Source: an uncultured Lachnospiraceae bacterium
GTDB taxonomy: Bacteria; Bacillota; Clostridia; Lachnospirales; Lachnospiraceae
DNA length: 64,000 nucleotides
Assembly (NCBI GenBank): GCA_910577115.1
Contig: CAJTMC010000016.1
Coordinates: 24,704-88,703, forward strand
Direction: 5' to 3'
Below the pieces are notes generated by a model. It had not been told where the DNA came from and ran no database searches. It worked only from the letters and a program-made list of their open reading frames with translations. Made by a program: the position numbers and the translations under genes. Shown here one piece after another: positions 7,650 through 13,829 of the stretch (position 1 is the first letter of the stretch; each line of letters begins with the position of its first letter).

Positions 7650-8750
7650 TCAAGTGCTTTCTTCTGTCGGCGGCATCCGGCGGAACTGGTTCAGCCTGTC
7701 GGCCAGCTTCTGGTCTTTGTCCGGATACAGGTGGGAATACGTATCAAGGGTTGTTTTTATTGATTCATGTCCTAAACGGTCCGCAATCTCCAACGGGGTA
7801 AAACCGAGCTCTATGAGCATACTTGCGTGGCTGTGCCGCAGGTCGTGTACCCTTATTGGCGGCAGTCCTGCTTTTTTAGAGGCATTCTTTATTTCTTTTT
7901 CTAAAGCAGATTTTGTGAAATAGAAAATCCGGTCTTCCCTGCTGATCCCGTAGAGCTTTGATATGTATTCATGAATATCATCATACAGGAAGTCGGGGAG
8001 AGAAATGCATCTCTTTGCTTTAGGTGTTTTCGGTTCCAATAGCAGTTCTTCCCCTTTTACCTTTGCATAATTCTTATTGATATCTACCCGCTTTGTAGGA
8101 AGAATGTCTGCCGGAGTGAGTGCAAGGAGTTCTCCGGAACGCATTCCGGTATAAAACAGCATATCGAAAGCCAGTTTCATGGATGATTTCTGAACGGCAG
8201 AGGAAAACTGTTCATACTGCTCCTGAGTCCATATATTCATTTGGTCAGCTTTGCTTTTTCCCATGCTGCCGGCAGCTTTACATGGATTAGATGGGAGGCG
8301 GTAATGCGCTACGGCGTAATTCATTATTGCAGAAAGCTGATTGTTGACGGTTTTCAGGTAGGTTTGAGAGAATGGTTTTCCGTCCGCATCCCGATGCGAT
8401 AGCAGTTCATTCTGCCATTTGCGGATTTTTATTGTATCAATATCGCATACCCTCAGCCTGCCGAAATATGGGAGTAACTTGCCCTCAATGATAAAGCGCT
8501 TATTTTCCATAGTGGTAGGCTTCAGGCGGTGTTCCATATCCTCTAAGTAATTTTCGACAAGAGAAGAAAAGAGTATGTCGCTGGTATTGTTCTGCTGGTC
8601 CATGAATGACCGTTCATACTCTTTTGCCTCGCGCTGCGTTTTAAATCCTCTTTTACAGGTATGCCTGTTCTGACCGGTCCAGTCCGTATAATTAAATGCA
8701 GCATACCACATTGTTTTTCCGTTTTTCAGGGTGTATTTGTATACTGGCAA
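7650..8750 (-). CDS. int: Tyrosine site-specific integrase of the prophage
   Basis: About 366 aa. N-terminal arm-type DNA-binding domain (YKYTLKNGKTMWYAAF, TDWTGQNRH, REAKEYE), SAM-like core-binding domain (about 55-150), then the catalytic domain with GMRSGELLAL (first Arg), HDLRHSHASM (His-x-x-Arg), LGHES and TYSHLYPD (nucleophile Tyr near the C-terminus). It should catalyse integration and excision between phage and chromosomal att sites. I take TTG 8750 as the start because AAGGGAGGTG precedes it by about 7 bases; the in-frame GTG at 8759 lies inside that Shine-Dalgarno sequence. It is transcribed towards guaA, the expected orientation for an integrase next to its attachment site. Confidence 0.95.
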   Translation of the reverse strand: MPVYKYTLKNGKTMWYAAFNYTDWTGQNRHTCKRGFKTQREAKEYERSFMDQQNNTSDILFSSLVENYLEDMEHRLKPTTMENKRFIIEGKLLPYFGRLRVCDIDTIKIRKWQNELLSHRDADGKPFSQTYLKTVNNQLSAIMNYAVAHYRLPSNPCKAAGSMGKSKADQMNIWTQEQYEQFSSAVQKSSMKLAFDMLFYTGMRSGELLALTPADILPTKRVDINKNYAKVKGEELLLEPKTPKAKRCISLPDFLYDDIHEYISKLYGISREDRIFYFTKSALEKEIKNASKKAGLPPIRVHDLRHSHASMLIELGFTPLEIADRLGHESIKTTLDTYSHLYPDKDQKLADRLNQFRRMPPTEEST

Positions 8751-8802
8751 GATAGGCACCTCCCTTAGTGGTTATTATAATAAGTTACTGTAATTTTTTG
8801 TG

Positions 8803-8830
8803 TTGAAAAGTTGCAATAATCTGTTATAAT
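8803..8830 (+). promoter_or_regulatory. Promoter of antisense RNA, copy 1
   Basis: TTGAAA at 8803-8808, 16-base spacer, TATAAT at 8825-8830. A near copy lies at 9107-9134 (TTGAAA, 16 bases, TATAAT), and both are followed by ATACTTAACAG. The two promoters are part of a duplicated module. Confidence 0.75.
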
Positions 8831-8836
8831 ATACTT

Positions 8837-8951
8837 AACAGGACAGCCGGAAGGTGAGTGCAAGTCACCCGACTCGGCGAAGATTTATAACGAAACTATT
8901 AAGAAATAGCCGTCTACTTTTTCAGGAGCAGGACGGCTATTTCTTATTTTT
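8837..8951 (+). ncRNA. Putative antisense RNA of the holin-like toxin, copy 1
   Basis: From the promoter at 8803-8830 to a perfect terminator: GAAATAGCCGTC (8903-8914) pairs with GACGGCTATTTC (8932-8943), then TTATTTTT. The last 15 bases overlap the 3' end and stop codon of the minus-strand toxin gene 8937-9020. The layout (small toxin, convergent stable RNA, terminator shared with the stop codon) is that of type I toxin-antitoxin loci. Confidence 0.6.
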
Positions 8952-9020
8952 CAGATTCAGAATGGCAACGATTAAAAGACCAATGGTCAATATAACCATA
9001 AATTCCTCATATGTACTCAT
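8937..9020 (-). CDS. Putative holin-like type I toxin, 27 aa
   Basis: The peptide begins MSTYEEFMVILTIGLL, continues as one hydrophobic helix and ends LKNKK. The MSTYE start, single transmembrane helix and lysine tail are the pattern of the 'putative holin-like toxin' peptides found widely in Clostridia and Bacilli, which are thought to insert into the host membrane when unrepressed. GGAAGGCGGTGATTATT precedes the ATG. The antisense RNA 8837-8951 overlaps its 3' end. The leader upstream of the ATG (9021-9060 region) recurs at 9771-9816 in front of another gene. Confidence 0.75.
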   Translation of the reverse strand: MSTYEEFMVILTIGLLIVAILNLKNKK

Positions 9021-9140
9021 AATAATCACCGCCTTCCGCAGGATACTCGGAACGGGTGAGAGCACGTCCTCCGGCTGCCCGGTTAAGGACGTTATGAAAT
9101 ATTATATTGAAAAGCTATTGTAATCTGCTATAATATACTT

Positions 9141-9243
9141 AACAGAACAGTTGGAAGATAGATTGAGCCTATCCGTCCCAGCGATATAAATATTAAGTAA
9201 ACTGCCTACACCGTCAAAAGCAGGGTGGCTTGCTTATTTTTCA
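9141..9243 (+). ncRNA. Putative antisense RNA, degenerate copy 2
   Basis: Starts from the promoter TTGAAA-N16-TATAAT at 9107-9134. The end is a weak imperfect hairpin (about 9194-9234) followed by TTATTTTT. It corresponds to copy 1 by promoter and first bases, but the toxin it would control has decayed. Confidence 0.4.
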
Positions 9244-9289
9244 GACTCAGAATATTGACAATCAAAAGACTAACGGTCAGGATTATCAT
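9206..9289 (-). pseudogene. Decayed second copy of the holin-like toxin
   Basis: The frame reads ...QELMIILTVSLLIVN and then ILSLKNKQ, matching the helix and KNK tail of the toxin at 8937-9020. The MSTYEE start is lost and the stop is displaced by about 7 codons. An internal ATG at 9289 remains without a clear ribosome binding site. Most simply a duplicate that has lost function. Confidence 0.6.
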
Positions 9290-9365
9290 TAATTCCTGAT
9301 TTTCAGAAACGCTTTTTGGTGTATAATAAATAAAAATGCATTTTCTGTAGAAAGGGGCGCATGGC

Positions 9366-9530
9366 ATGGATGAACATATGGAAACACTCCGGAAAAATCT
9401 GCTCTCGGCTATTGATGCCTATATCGAGGGGGCATTTGAAAGGCATTATAAACAGGAGCAGGAAAGGCAGCATGCAGCATTTGAGGCATGGCATAATGAA
9501 GTTATACGCAGTCGGCAAATAGAATCTTAG
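9366..9530 (+). CDS. Small hypothetical phage protein, 54 aa
   Basis: MDEHMETLRKNLLSAIDAYIE followed by a charged helical stretch with many Glu, Gln and His residues. GAAAGGGG lies 10-16 bases upstream, and a TATAAT (9322-9327) further up could be its -10 box. It converges on and overlaps by 4 bases the minus-strand gene 9527-9745. All-helical, cytosolic, function unknown. Confidence 0.6.
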   Translation: MDEHMETLRKNLLSAIDAYIEGAFERHYKQEQERQHAAFEAWHNEVIRSRQIES

Positions 9531-9745
9531 TTTTCTGAAATATCATCAAGTGCTTTTATTAGTTCTTGATGGTATTTTTCTAACATAAAGCGTGTTACTT
9601 CTGTGGATGTGGTGACTATATCGTGAATTAATTCTAATTTTTCTTTGCTATAGGGAGCGTTATTTCTTGCAAGGGCATAATCTTCAACAGCCATGCGTTT
9701 TAATGTTTCTCTGTGGATTTTCTCAAAATCAATTTTAATATCCAT
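9527..9745 (-). CDS. Small hypothetical protein, 72 aa
   Basis: Begins MDIKIDFEKIHRETLKRM and is helical and charged throughout. An in-frame upstream ATG at 9781 would add MSTYESRKAGIQ; that start is the first codons of the holin-like toxin module, so I take the ATG at 9745, preceded by AGAAAGGCAGG. It follows the leftward gene 9856-10974 on the same strand. Function unknown. Confidence 0.65.
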   Translation of the reverse strand: MDIKIDFEKIHRETLKRMAVEDYALARNNAPYSKEKLELIHDIVTTSTEVTRFMLEKYHQELIKALDDISEN

Positions 9746-9770
9746 TTGGATACCTGCCTTTCTGCTTTCG

Positions 9771-9816
9771 TATGTACTCATAATTTTCCCCCTTCCGCAA
9801 GACTCGGAACGGGTAA
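9771..9816 (-). repeat. Third copy of the toxin leader, fused to another gene
   Basis: Plus-strand ATGTACTCATAAT...CCTTCCGCA.G.ACTCGGAACGGGT is shared with 9011-9057, the leader and first codons of the holin-like toxin. Here the toxin frame runs straight into the gene at 9527-9745 after MSTYES. Confidence 0.6.
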
Positions 9817-9855
9817 CGCCGCCCTACCAGCCGCCTAGTGAAGTATACTATTTTA

Positions 9856-10974
9856 TCAAATAGTTTCTTCTGTATTGCAAAACAATTGATTGGTATTATT
9901 GTATTTCAGTTTTTTTATTAGCTTGCTATTACGGAGAAAATCTTTAAGTAATTCTTTTTCTTCTTCTATGTATCCCATTGCTTTGTACATATTACGTTGG
10001 AGGTATCCGGGGTTTTGCTGCAAGAAAGTGAGAACTTCGTCAGCAATTTTGTGATAAGTAGTTAAATAGGAAAGTTCCGCGAGACCGTCATCGGGATAAT
10101 AGGCTTTTGCCTCAATACATTTATTGATTGCCTTTTCCGCCATATCCCATTTTCCTAATTGCATATAGAGTTCTGGCAATAAGTCGCGACAGGCTAATTC
10201 CGGTGGAGCATCAAATTTTGCTGCTATATAAGGTGCCATAAATTCTGATAATTTTTTTAAATCGCTTTCACACATACATATTATTTTATTTGTATCAGTT
10301 TCCTTGTATGATTTCTGCTGATGTTTATAAAACAATGGGGTACAATCAGCAGGAAGAATGAAGTCTTCCTTATTGCTTATTACTGCATTAGACGGCAAAT
10401 CTTCTTTGAAATAGCAGTCATATGCGCATGCGCAACTAGGGCATAAAGGAAGCTTTGGTGCGTCAGTAGCACGAAATATCTTTCCTTCAAATTGTGCACA
10501 CATAGGGCATACATTTTCATCACCTGATGTAGATATACAAACATATTCAATTTGTAAATCATAATCCTCAACTCCATCTTGAGTTTGAATTTGGGCGCGT
10601 GGCAATTTGAAATCATCATATTTTATTTTAATTTTAAATGCAGATGAACTAACAGGTGTGCTTGTACAATTTTCAGAAATATTGCAATTCGTAATTTGAG
10701 TACCTGCTTTCGGAGCATTTACGTTAGGCGTTATAAATGTACTTAGAAATTGCTTGAATTTATCCATGAAGCTATTCTTTTTAGTAGGTGTTGTATCTGT
10801 AGTGCTTTTTTGATCATATAGTTGATCATCTTCTATATTTCTTACATATTTTAAAATGTCATATGCAACTTCAACTGCTGTACGTGTATATCCAATTTTT
10901 GAATTAATTATTTTTTTCAAATCAGCATCAGACTTTTCCATATATAAGTTATATAATCTTTCGTATTCGGTCAT
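9856..10974 (-). CDS. Immunity-region protein with a MuF-like cysteine motif, 372 aa
   Basis: Not a recognised family. N-terminal helical part (1-90), a middle with GDENVCPMCAQFEGKIF (Cys156, Cys159) and LPLCPSCACAYDCYF (Cys178, 181, 183, 187), which probably binds zinc, and a C-terminal helical, TPR-like region (about 230-350). The cysteine block closely resembles the one in this phage's own MuF head protein (DDGVCDLCASLEG ... HPRCACAVEY). It lies 54 bases downstream of the repressor gene on the same strand, so it is probably expressed in the lysogen. Location suggests a lysogenic-conversion or superinfection function, but that is inference. AT-rich like the rest of the switch region. Confidence 0.7.
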   Translation of the reverse strand: MTEYERLYNLYMEKSDADLKKIINSKIGYTRTAVEVAYDILKYVRNIEDDQLYDQKSTTDTTPTKKNSFMDKFKQFLSTFITPNVNAPKAGTQITNCNISENCTSTPVSSSAFKIKIKYDDFKLPRAQIQTQDGVEDYDLQIEYVCISTSGDENVCPMCAQFEGKIFRATDAPKLPLCPSCACAYDCYFKEDLPSNAVISNKEDFILPADCTPLFYKHQQKSYKETDTNKIICMCESDLKKLSEFMAPYIAAKFDAPPELACRDLLPELYMQLGKWDMAEKAINKCIEAKAYYPDDGLAELSYLTTYHKIADEVLTFLQQNPGYLQRNMYKAMGYIEEEKELLKDFLRNSKLIKKLKYNNTNQLFCNTEETI

Positions 10975-11028
10975 GGTGATTTTAAACTCCTGTTTTTTAT
11001 TTCCCCCTCCGGTACCACTCGAAGGGTA

Positions 11029-11694
11029 TTATTTTCCCATGTTTTCTGTTCCTGTTTTCTTTAATGTCTCATCCGCTGCAACGGATGAGTTATTTTGTTC
11101 TAATTCAAAACATTTTCCGAGAATTATTATTCTATCTTTTTTACTAAGGTAGCAAAATGAGTTTAATAAATTCATTATATCTTCGGGATATTTTTGGTAA
11201 TATAAAAGTATAATTTCTTCTTCGGCAGTGATTCGTTCTCTCAATGAGTTATTTAATAAATAGTCAATAGAAACATCTAATACTTCTGAAAATCGAACTA
11301 ACTCTTCTGCAATGGGTTGAACATTTCCATACCAAAGCAAGTCAAAACGATCGGTGGGTATGCAAGTTCTGCTAAGAACTTCTTCATATGAAAGATTTAG
11401 TTCTTTTGCTTTCTGCTTTATATTCCAATTAACTGTTCCATCTTCGTAAAAATAATCTTTACAAGTAGAATTCGAATTCATTTTTTTTGTGCCAACAAGC
11501 TCATCTACGGTTATACCAAAAATAGTTGCAAGTTTTTTCAGTACATCTGCGGGTGGAACATGGTCACCACTTTCATAATAGGAAACATTTCTTTGTGAAA
11601 CTCCTATTTCTGTGGCTAATTTTGCTTGTGACAGATGTTTTAACTCGCGATAAAACTTTATTACTTTTCCAATTTCGTTTTGTTCATTTATCAT
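11029..11694 (-). CDS. Phage repressor, XRE-family (CI-like)
   Basis: 221 aa. The N-terminal helix-turn-helix (about 10-65) reads LSQAKLATEIGVSQRNVSYYE. A second helix-turn-helix-like segment (about 80-150, IKQKAKELNLSYEEVLSR) precedes a C-terminal helical region. It should bind the 15-bp operators around its own start and in the divergent promoter and maintain lysogeny. Start ATG 11694, with GGAGGTT 8 bases upstream; a TTG at 11709 lies within that site. The Shine-Dalgarno sequence is itself inside one operator, which implies autoregulation. No LexA-type peptidase domain is apparent, so induction may not follow the RecA cleavage route. Confidence 0.85.
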   Translation of the reverse strand: MINEQNEIGKVIKFYRELKHLSQAKLATEIGVSQRNVSYYESGDHVPPADVLKKLATIFGITVDELVGTKKMNSNSTCKDYFYEDGTVNWNIKQKAKELNLSYEEVLSRTCIPTDRFDLLWYGNVQPIAEELVRFSEVLDVSIDYLLNNSLRERITAEEEIILLYYQKYPEDIMNLLNSFCYLSKKDRIIILGKCFELEQNNSSVAADETLKKTGTENMGK

Positions 11695-11698
11695 TTTG

Positions 11699-11713
11699 AG
11701 AACCTCCAATTCT
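11699..11713. promoter_or_regulatory. Operator O1, overlapping the repressor ribosome binding site
   Basis: AGAACCTCCAATTCT, one base from the pattern AGAACTnnnAATTCT found at three other places. On the minus strand it reads AGAATTGGAGGTTCT and contains the GGAGG of the repressor gene. Confidence 0.6.
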
Positions 11714-11741
11714 TATTTTAGCAAAAATATGAAAAAAAATC

Positions 11742-11770
11742 TTGACATAGAACTAAAAATTCTGTACTAT
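11742..11770 (+). promoter_or_regulatory. Rightward early (Cro) promoter
   Basis: TTGACA at 11742-11747, exactly 17 bases, TACTAT at 11765-11770. The 17-base spacer is one base, the whole 15-bp operator O2, and one base, so bound repressor would sit between the two boxes. Confidence 0.88.
11749..11763. promoter_or_regulatory. Operator O2, in the spacer of the early promoter
   Basis: AGAACTAAAAATTCT, an imperfect palindrome with half-site AGAA(C/T)T. Same pattern as O1, O3 and O4. Confidence 0.75.
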
Positions 11771-11776
11771 ATTTTC

Positions 11777-11791
11777 AGAACTGTTAATTCT
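11777..11791. promoter_or_regulatory. Operator O3, at the early transcription start
   Basis: AGAACTGTTAATTCT, 28 bases from O2 (first base to first base), covering the expected transcription start. Confidence 0.75.
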
Positions 11792-11808
11792 AAAAAAGGG
11801 GGTGTCAT

Positions 11809-12012
11809 ATGGAATCTAATAACATGAAATCTTGTCGATTGAAAAAAGGGCTATCAATGAAGGATTTGTCTTTTAAAACGCAAATATCCGAGAGATATTT
11901 ATATTTTATTGAAAATGGAGAAAAAACACCATCATTAAAAACAGCCCAAATTATTTCAAATTCACTTGAAACAAGTATTGAAGATATTTTTTTTACACAT
12001 GTCAAGAACTAA
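11809..12012 (+). CDS. Cro-like XRE-family regulator, 67 aa
   Basis: A single helix-turn-helix domain: KKGLSMKDLSFKTQISERYLY, then FIENGEKTPSLKTAQIIS. Size and place (first gene of the divergent early transcript) fit a Cro protein that binds the same operators to favour lytic growth. ATG preceded by AAAGGGGGTG. The stop is within a few bases of the fourth operator, so both ends of the gene are flanked by operators. Confidence 0.85.
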   Translation: MESNNMKSCRLKKGLSMKDLSFKTQISERYLYFIENGEKTPSLKTAQIISNSLETSIEDIFFTHVKN

Positions 12013-12019
12013 CAATTCT
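12005..12019. promoter_or_regulatory. Operator O4, between the Cro-like gene and the next regulator
   Basis: AGAACTAACAATTCT overlaps the end of the Cro-like gene and lies just before the next Shine-Dalgarno sequence (GGAGGTG at 12039). A TATAAG at 12023-12028 could be a -10 box for a second regulated start, but no good -35 is visible. Confidence 0.65.
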
Positions 12020-12054
12020 ACATATAAGTATACAGATTGGAGGTGAAAAGGAAA

Positions 12055-12528
12055 ATGTCAAATTTGACCGCAGAAACCAGCTCAAACGCATTTTATCAGG
12101 CACGTTGCGCGGCTTCGGCACACAATGAGCAGCTCAGGAGCAGGGAAGGCGCAGCAGACATAATGTCCATCGACAGGGGGCGGCTTTACAGAATAGAGAA
12201 AGGAGTAATAAATCCCTATCCGGAAGAAGTACATCTGATGGCTGATTTGTATAATGCACCGGAGCTTAGGAACTTTTACTGCACAGGAATGTGCCCGCTT
12301 GGATGTGAGGTGTCAAAGGCATCTGTTGAGGATTTGGACAGGATAACGATCAGGGTGGTTTCGGCATTCCGAAGGCTGGATGGAACAAAGGAGCTGCTGC
12401 TTGACATTACAGAAGACGGGGTTGTTTCGGATGATGAAAGACAGGACATGCGCAGGGTGCTTGAAAGCCTTGAGGAGCTGGAAGGGATTGCGCAAAGCCT
12501 GAAAATTTGGGTTAAGAAAAATTTGTAA
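12055..12528 (+). CDS. XRE-like regulatory protein of the early operon
   Basis: 157 aa. A divergent helix-turn-helix in the N-terminal half (REGAADIMSIDRGRLYRIEK, about residues 30-55) is followed by a cysteine-containing segment (YCTGMCPLGCEV) and a helical, acidic C-terminal half. Start ATG 12055 after GGAGGTG; an in-frame TTG at 12037 overlaps that site. This family is frequent just after Cro in Clostridia prophages. Probably a DNA-binding modulator of the early genes; target unknown. Confidence 0.7.
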   Translation: MSNLTAETSSNAFYQARCAASAHNEQLRSREGAADIMSIDRGRLYRIEKGVINPYPEEVHLMADLYNAPELRNFYCTGMCPLGCEVSKASVEDLDRITIRVVSAFRRLDGTKELLLDITEDGVVSDDERQDMRRVLESLEELEGIAQSLKIWVKKNL

Positions 12529-12539
12529 GAGGTGATACT

Positions 12540-12686
12540 TTGAAAAAATTAAAGGAAGCTATCAAAAAGGCGACAGGACATGAAGTAAAATATATCTTTT
12601 CCTATAATTTATTTCCGGGTGGATATGTCGATTATGGGACAGGAGATAAAACATGCTCAATAAAAATAGAGGACTTAGAGCTTTGA
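12540..12686 (+). CDS. Small hypothetical phage protein, 48 aa
   Basis: TTG start after AGAGGTGATAC, 11 bases downstream of the previous stop. The product begins MKKLKEAIKKATGHEVKY and ends in KIEDLEL. A basic N-terminal helix is followed by an aromatic/glycine segment (FPGGYVDYGTGD). Followed within 16 bases by the next gene. No recognised domain. Confidence 0.6.
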   Translation: MKKLKEAIKKATGHEVKYIFSYNLFPGGYVDYGTGDKTCSIKIEDLEL

Positions 12687-12701
12687 GAGGAGGTACATGA
12701 A

Positions 12702-12959
12702 GTGCAGGCATTATCAGAGGCACCGGGAGTTATTGGAAAGTCAAAGAGGCTGTATGTTACACAAAAGGATGTAATGAAACTTTTTGGATGTCAAAAAAGC
12801 TATGCATCTAAAGTCATAAAGGACATTAATACAGAAGCACAGCAAAGGGGGGAGCATACTTTTCCTGCCGGGAAAGCAAATAAATACACGTTTGCAAAAG
12901 CCTTTGCAATCCCAATGGATGATATTGAGAGGGTAATGGTTGAAGAACAGGAGGTATGA
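12702..12959 (+). CDS. Small winged-helix / excisionase-like DNA-binding protein
   Basis: 85 aa with GTG start preceded by GGAGG. The segment VTQKDVMKLFGCQKSYASKV is a helix-turn-helix, followed by a basic stretch (GEHTFPAGKANKYTFAKAF) like the wing of excisionase and DUF3173-type proteins. Could help excision or early regulation. The exact role is not settled by the sequence. Confidence 0.7.
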   Translation: MQALSEAPGVIGKSKRLYVTQKDVMKLFGCQKSYASKVIKDINTEAQQRGEHTFPAGKANKYTFAKAFAIPMDDIERVMVEEQEV

Positions 12960-12960
12960 C

Positions 12961-13152
12961 ATGGCGTATTACAGTATTTGTCCGAAATGCGGTAGTCATT
13001 TGGATCCGCAGGAAAAGTGCGACTGTGAGACAGAAAAAGCAGAAAAACAGGACTTTTTCAGCAGACATTTAAAAATGAGCCCGAAAACAGGACAGCTTGT
13101 GTTTGCGTTCGGGGATGTGGAGGCGGCATATGAGGAAAAAGGTTATTGCTAA
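12961..13152 (+). CDS. Small zinc-ribbon protein, 63 aa
   Basis: CPKCGSHLDPQEKCDCE near the N-terminus gives a four-cysteine zinc-binding site. ATG directly follows AGGAGGTATGAC. The rest is helical and acidic. Part of a run of tightly packed early genes. Function unknown. Confidence 0.65.
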   Translation: MAYYSICPKCGSHLDPQEKCDCETEKAEKQDFFSRHLKMSPKTGQLVFAFGDVEAAYEEKGYC

Positions 13153-13297
13153 CCTGTGTTTGGTAATTGGGATTACTGCTTTTGCGGTTGTTGCATGGAT
13201 AAGTTATTTAAACAATGCATCAACAGTAAATGTACCTGTACAGGATATAAAATATCAAATTCTTTACAAGGAGTGGTGGGATTGTTTAAAGGAATGA
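13130..13297 (+). CDS. Small membrane-anchored protein, 55 aa
   Basis: Begins MRKKVIANLCLVIGITAFAV: a basic start and a long hydrophobic helix, then a short polar tail rich in Trp, Tyr and Lys. Looks like an N-in single-pass membrane peptide. GGAGGCGGCAT precedes the ATG. It overlaps the previous gene by 23 bases and the next by 4 (ATGA), so translation is coupled. Function unknown. Confidence 0.6.
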   Translation: MRKKVIANLCLVIGITAFAVVAWISYLNNASTVNVPVQDIKYQILYKEWWDCLKE

Positions 13298-13584
13298 TTA
13301 ATCTGCTGATTTCTGCTTCCTATGCCGCAGTGATTACATATATGGTTGGGAAATGGGGATTTTGTATGGCATACATGGAGAGAGGATATGAGGCTGTTGG
13401 CGGTGAATATCTCCTTATCCCAATGACATATTGGGCAGCAGGGGGCGCAATGCACTGTTTTATCAACGCGTTGGAGGAATGGAAACATGGGCAGAACAGT
13501 AAAAAAGGAAGAAGTAGAAGAACTGCTTGGATACAGAATCACAAAAAGCCGGTTTCAGGAGGCGTTAAAGCTTGCGAAAAATAA
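13294..13584 (+). CDS. Putative small membrane protein, 96 aa
   Basis: Starts at the ATGA overlap with the previous gene. Two hydrophobic stretches (MINLLISASYAAVITYMV and LLIPMTYWAAGGAMHCF) suggest a two-pass membrane protein with a basic C-terminal tail. It overlaps the next gene by 98 bases, which is unusual; the last 30 residues may be little constrained. No known family. Confidence 0.5.
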   Translation: MINLLISASYAAVITYMVGKWGFCMAYMERGYEAVGGEYLLIPMTYWAAGGAMHCFINALEEWKHGQNSKKGRSRRTAWIQNHKKPVSGGVKACEK

Positions 13585-13795
13585 GCAGGAGTACATTTAC
13601 AGACAGGAAAAAAGACCGGTAATCTTGCAGCAATGGTATCTTTTAAAGCTGACAGAGGAATATATAAGAAGTCTGGCATTTTCGGAAAAAACTGCGGATT
13701 TATGCAGAATGTTGCGGAATATGGAAAAAGAGCACCCGACAAAAAGTCAAGGCGCCCACCACGATATCCATATTGTAACATCATCTGCTTTATAA
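13487..13795 (+). CDS. Hypothetical phage protein, 102 aa
   Basis: Basic, helical product starting MGRTVKKEEVEELLGYRITK. GGAGGAA lies about 8 bases before the ATG, inside the previous gene. No domain recognised; position just before the recombination genes. Confidence 0.6.
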   Translation: MGRTVKKEEVEELLGYRITKSRFQEALKLAKNKQEYIYRQEKRPVILQQWYLLKLTEEYIRSLAFSEKTADLCRMLRNMEKEHPTKSQGAHHDIHIVTSSAL

Positions 13796-13829
13796 ATCAA
13801 GATATAAAAACAATATGGAGGTAATTTTT

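Noticed and set aside
8854..9123. Plus-strand frame of 89 codons across the toxin/antisense region
   Set aside because: Runs through antisense promoter, terminator and toxin gene; the non-coding RNA explanation fits better and there is no ribosome binding site.
9141..9526. Possible CRISPR-like repeats around the duplicated promoters
   Set aside because: Only two dispersed copies of a whole gene module, not short regularly spaced repeats; no cas genes.
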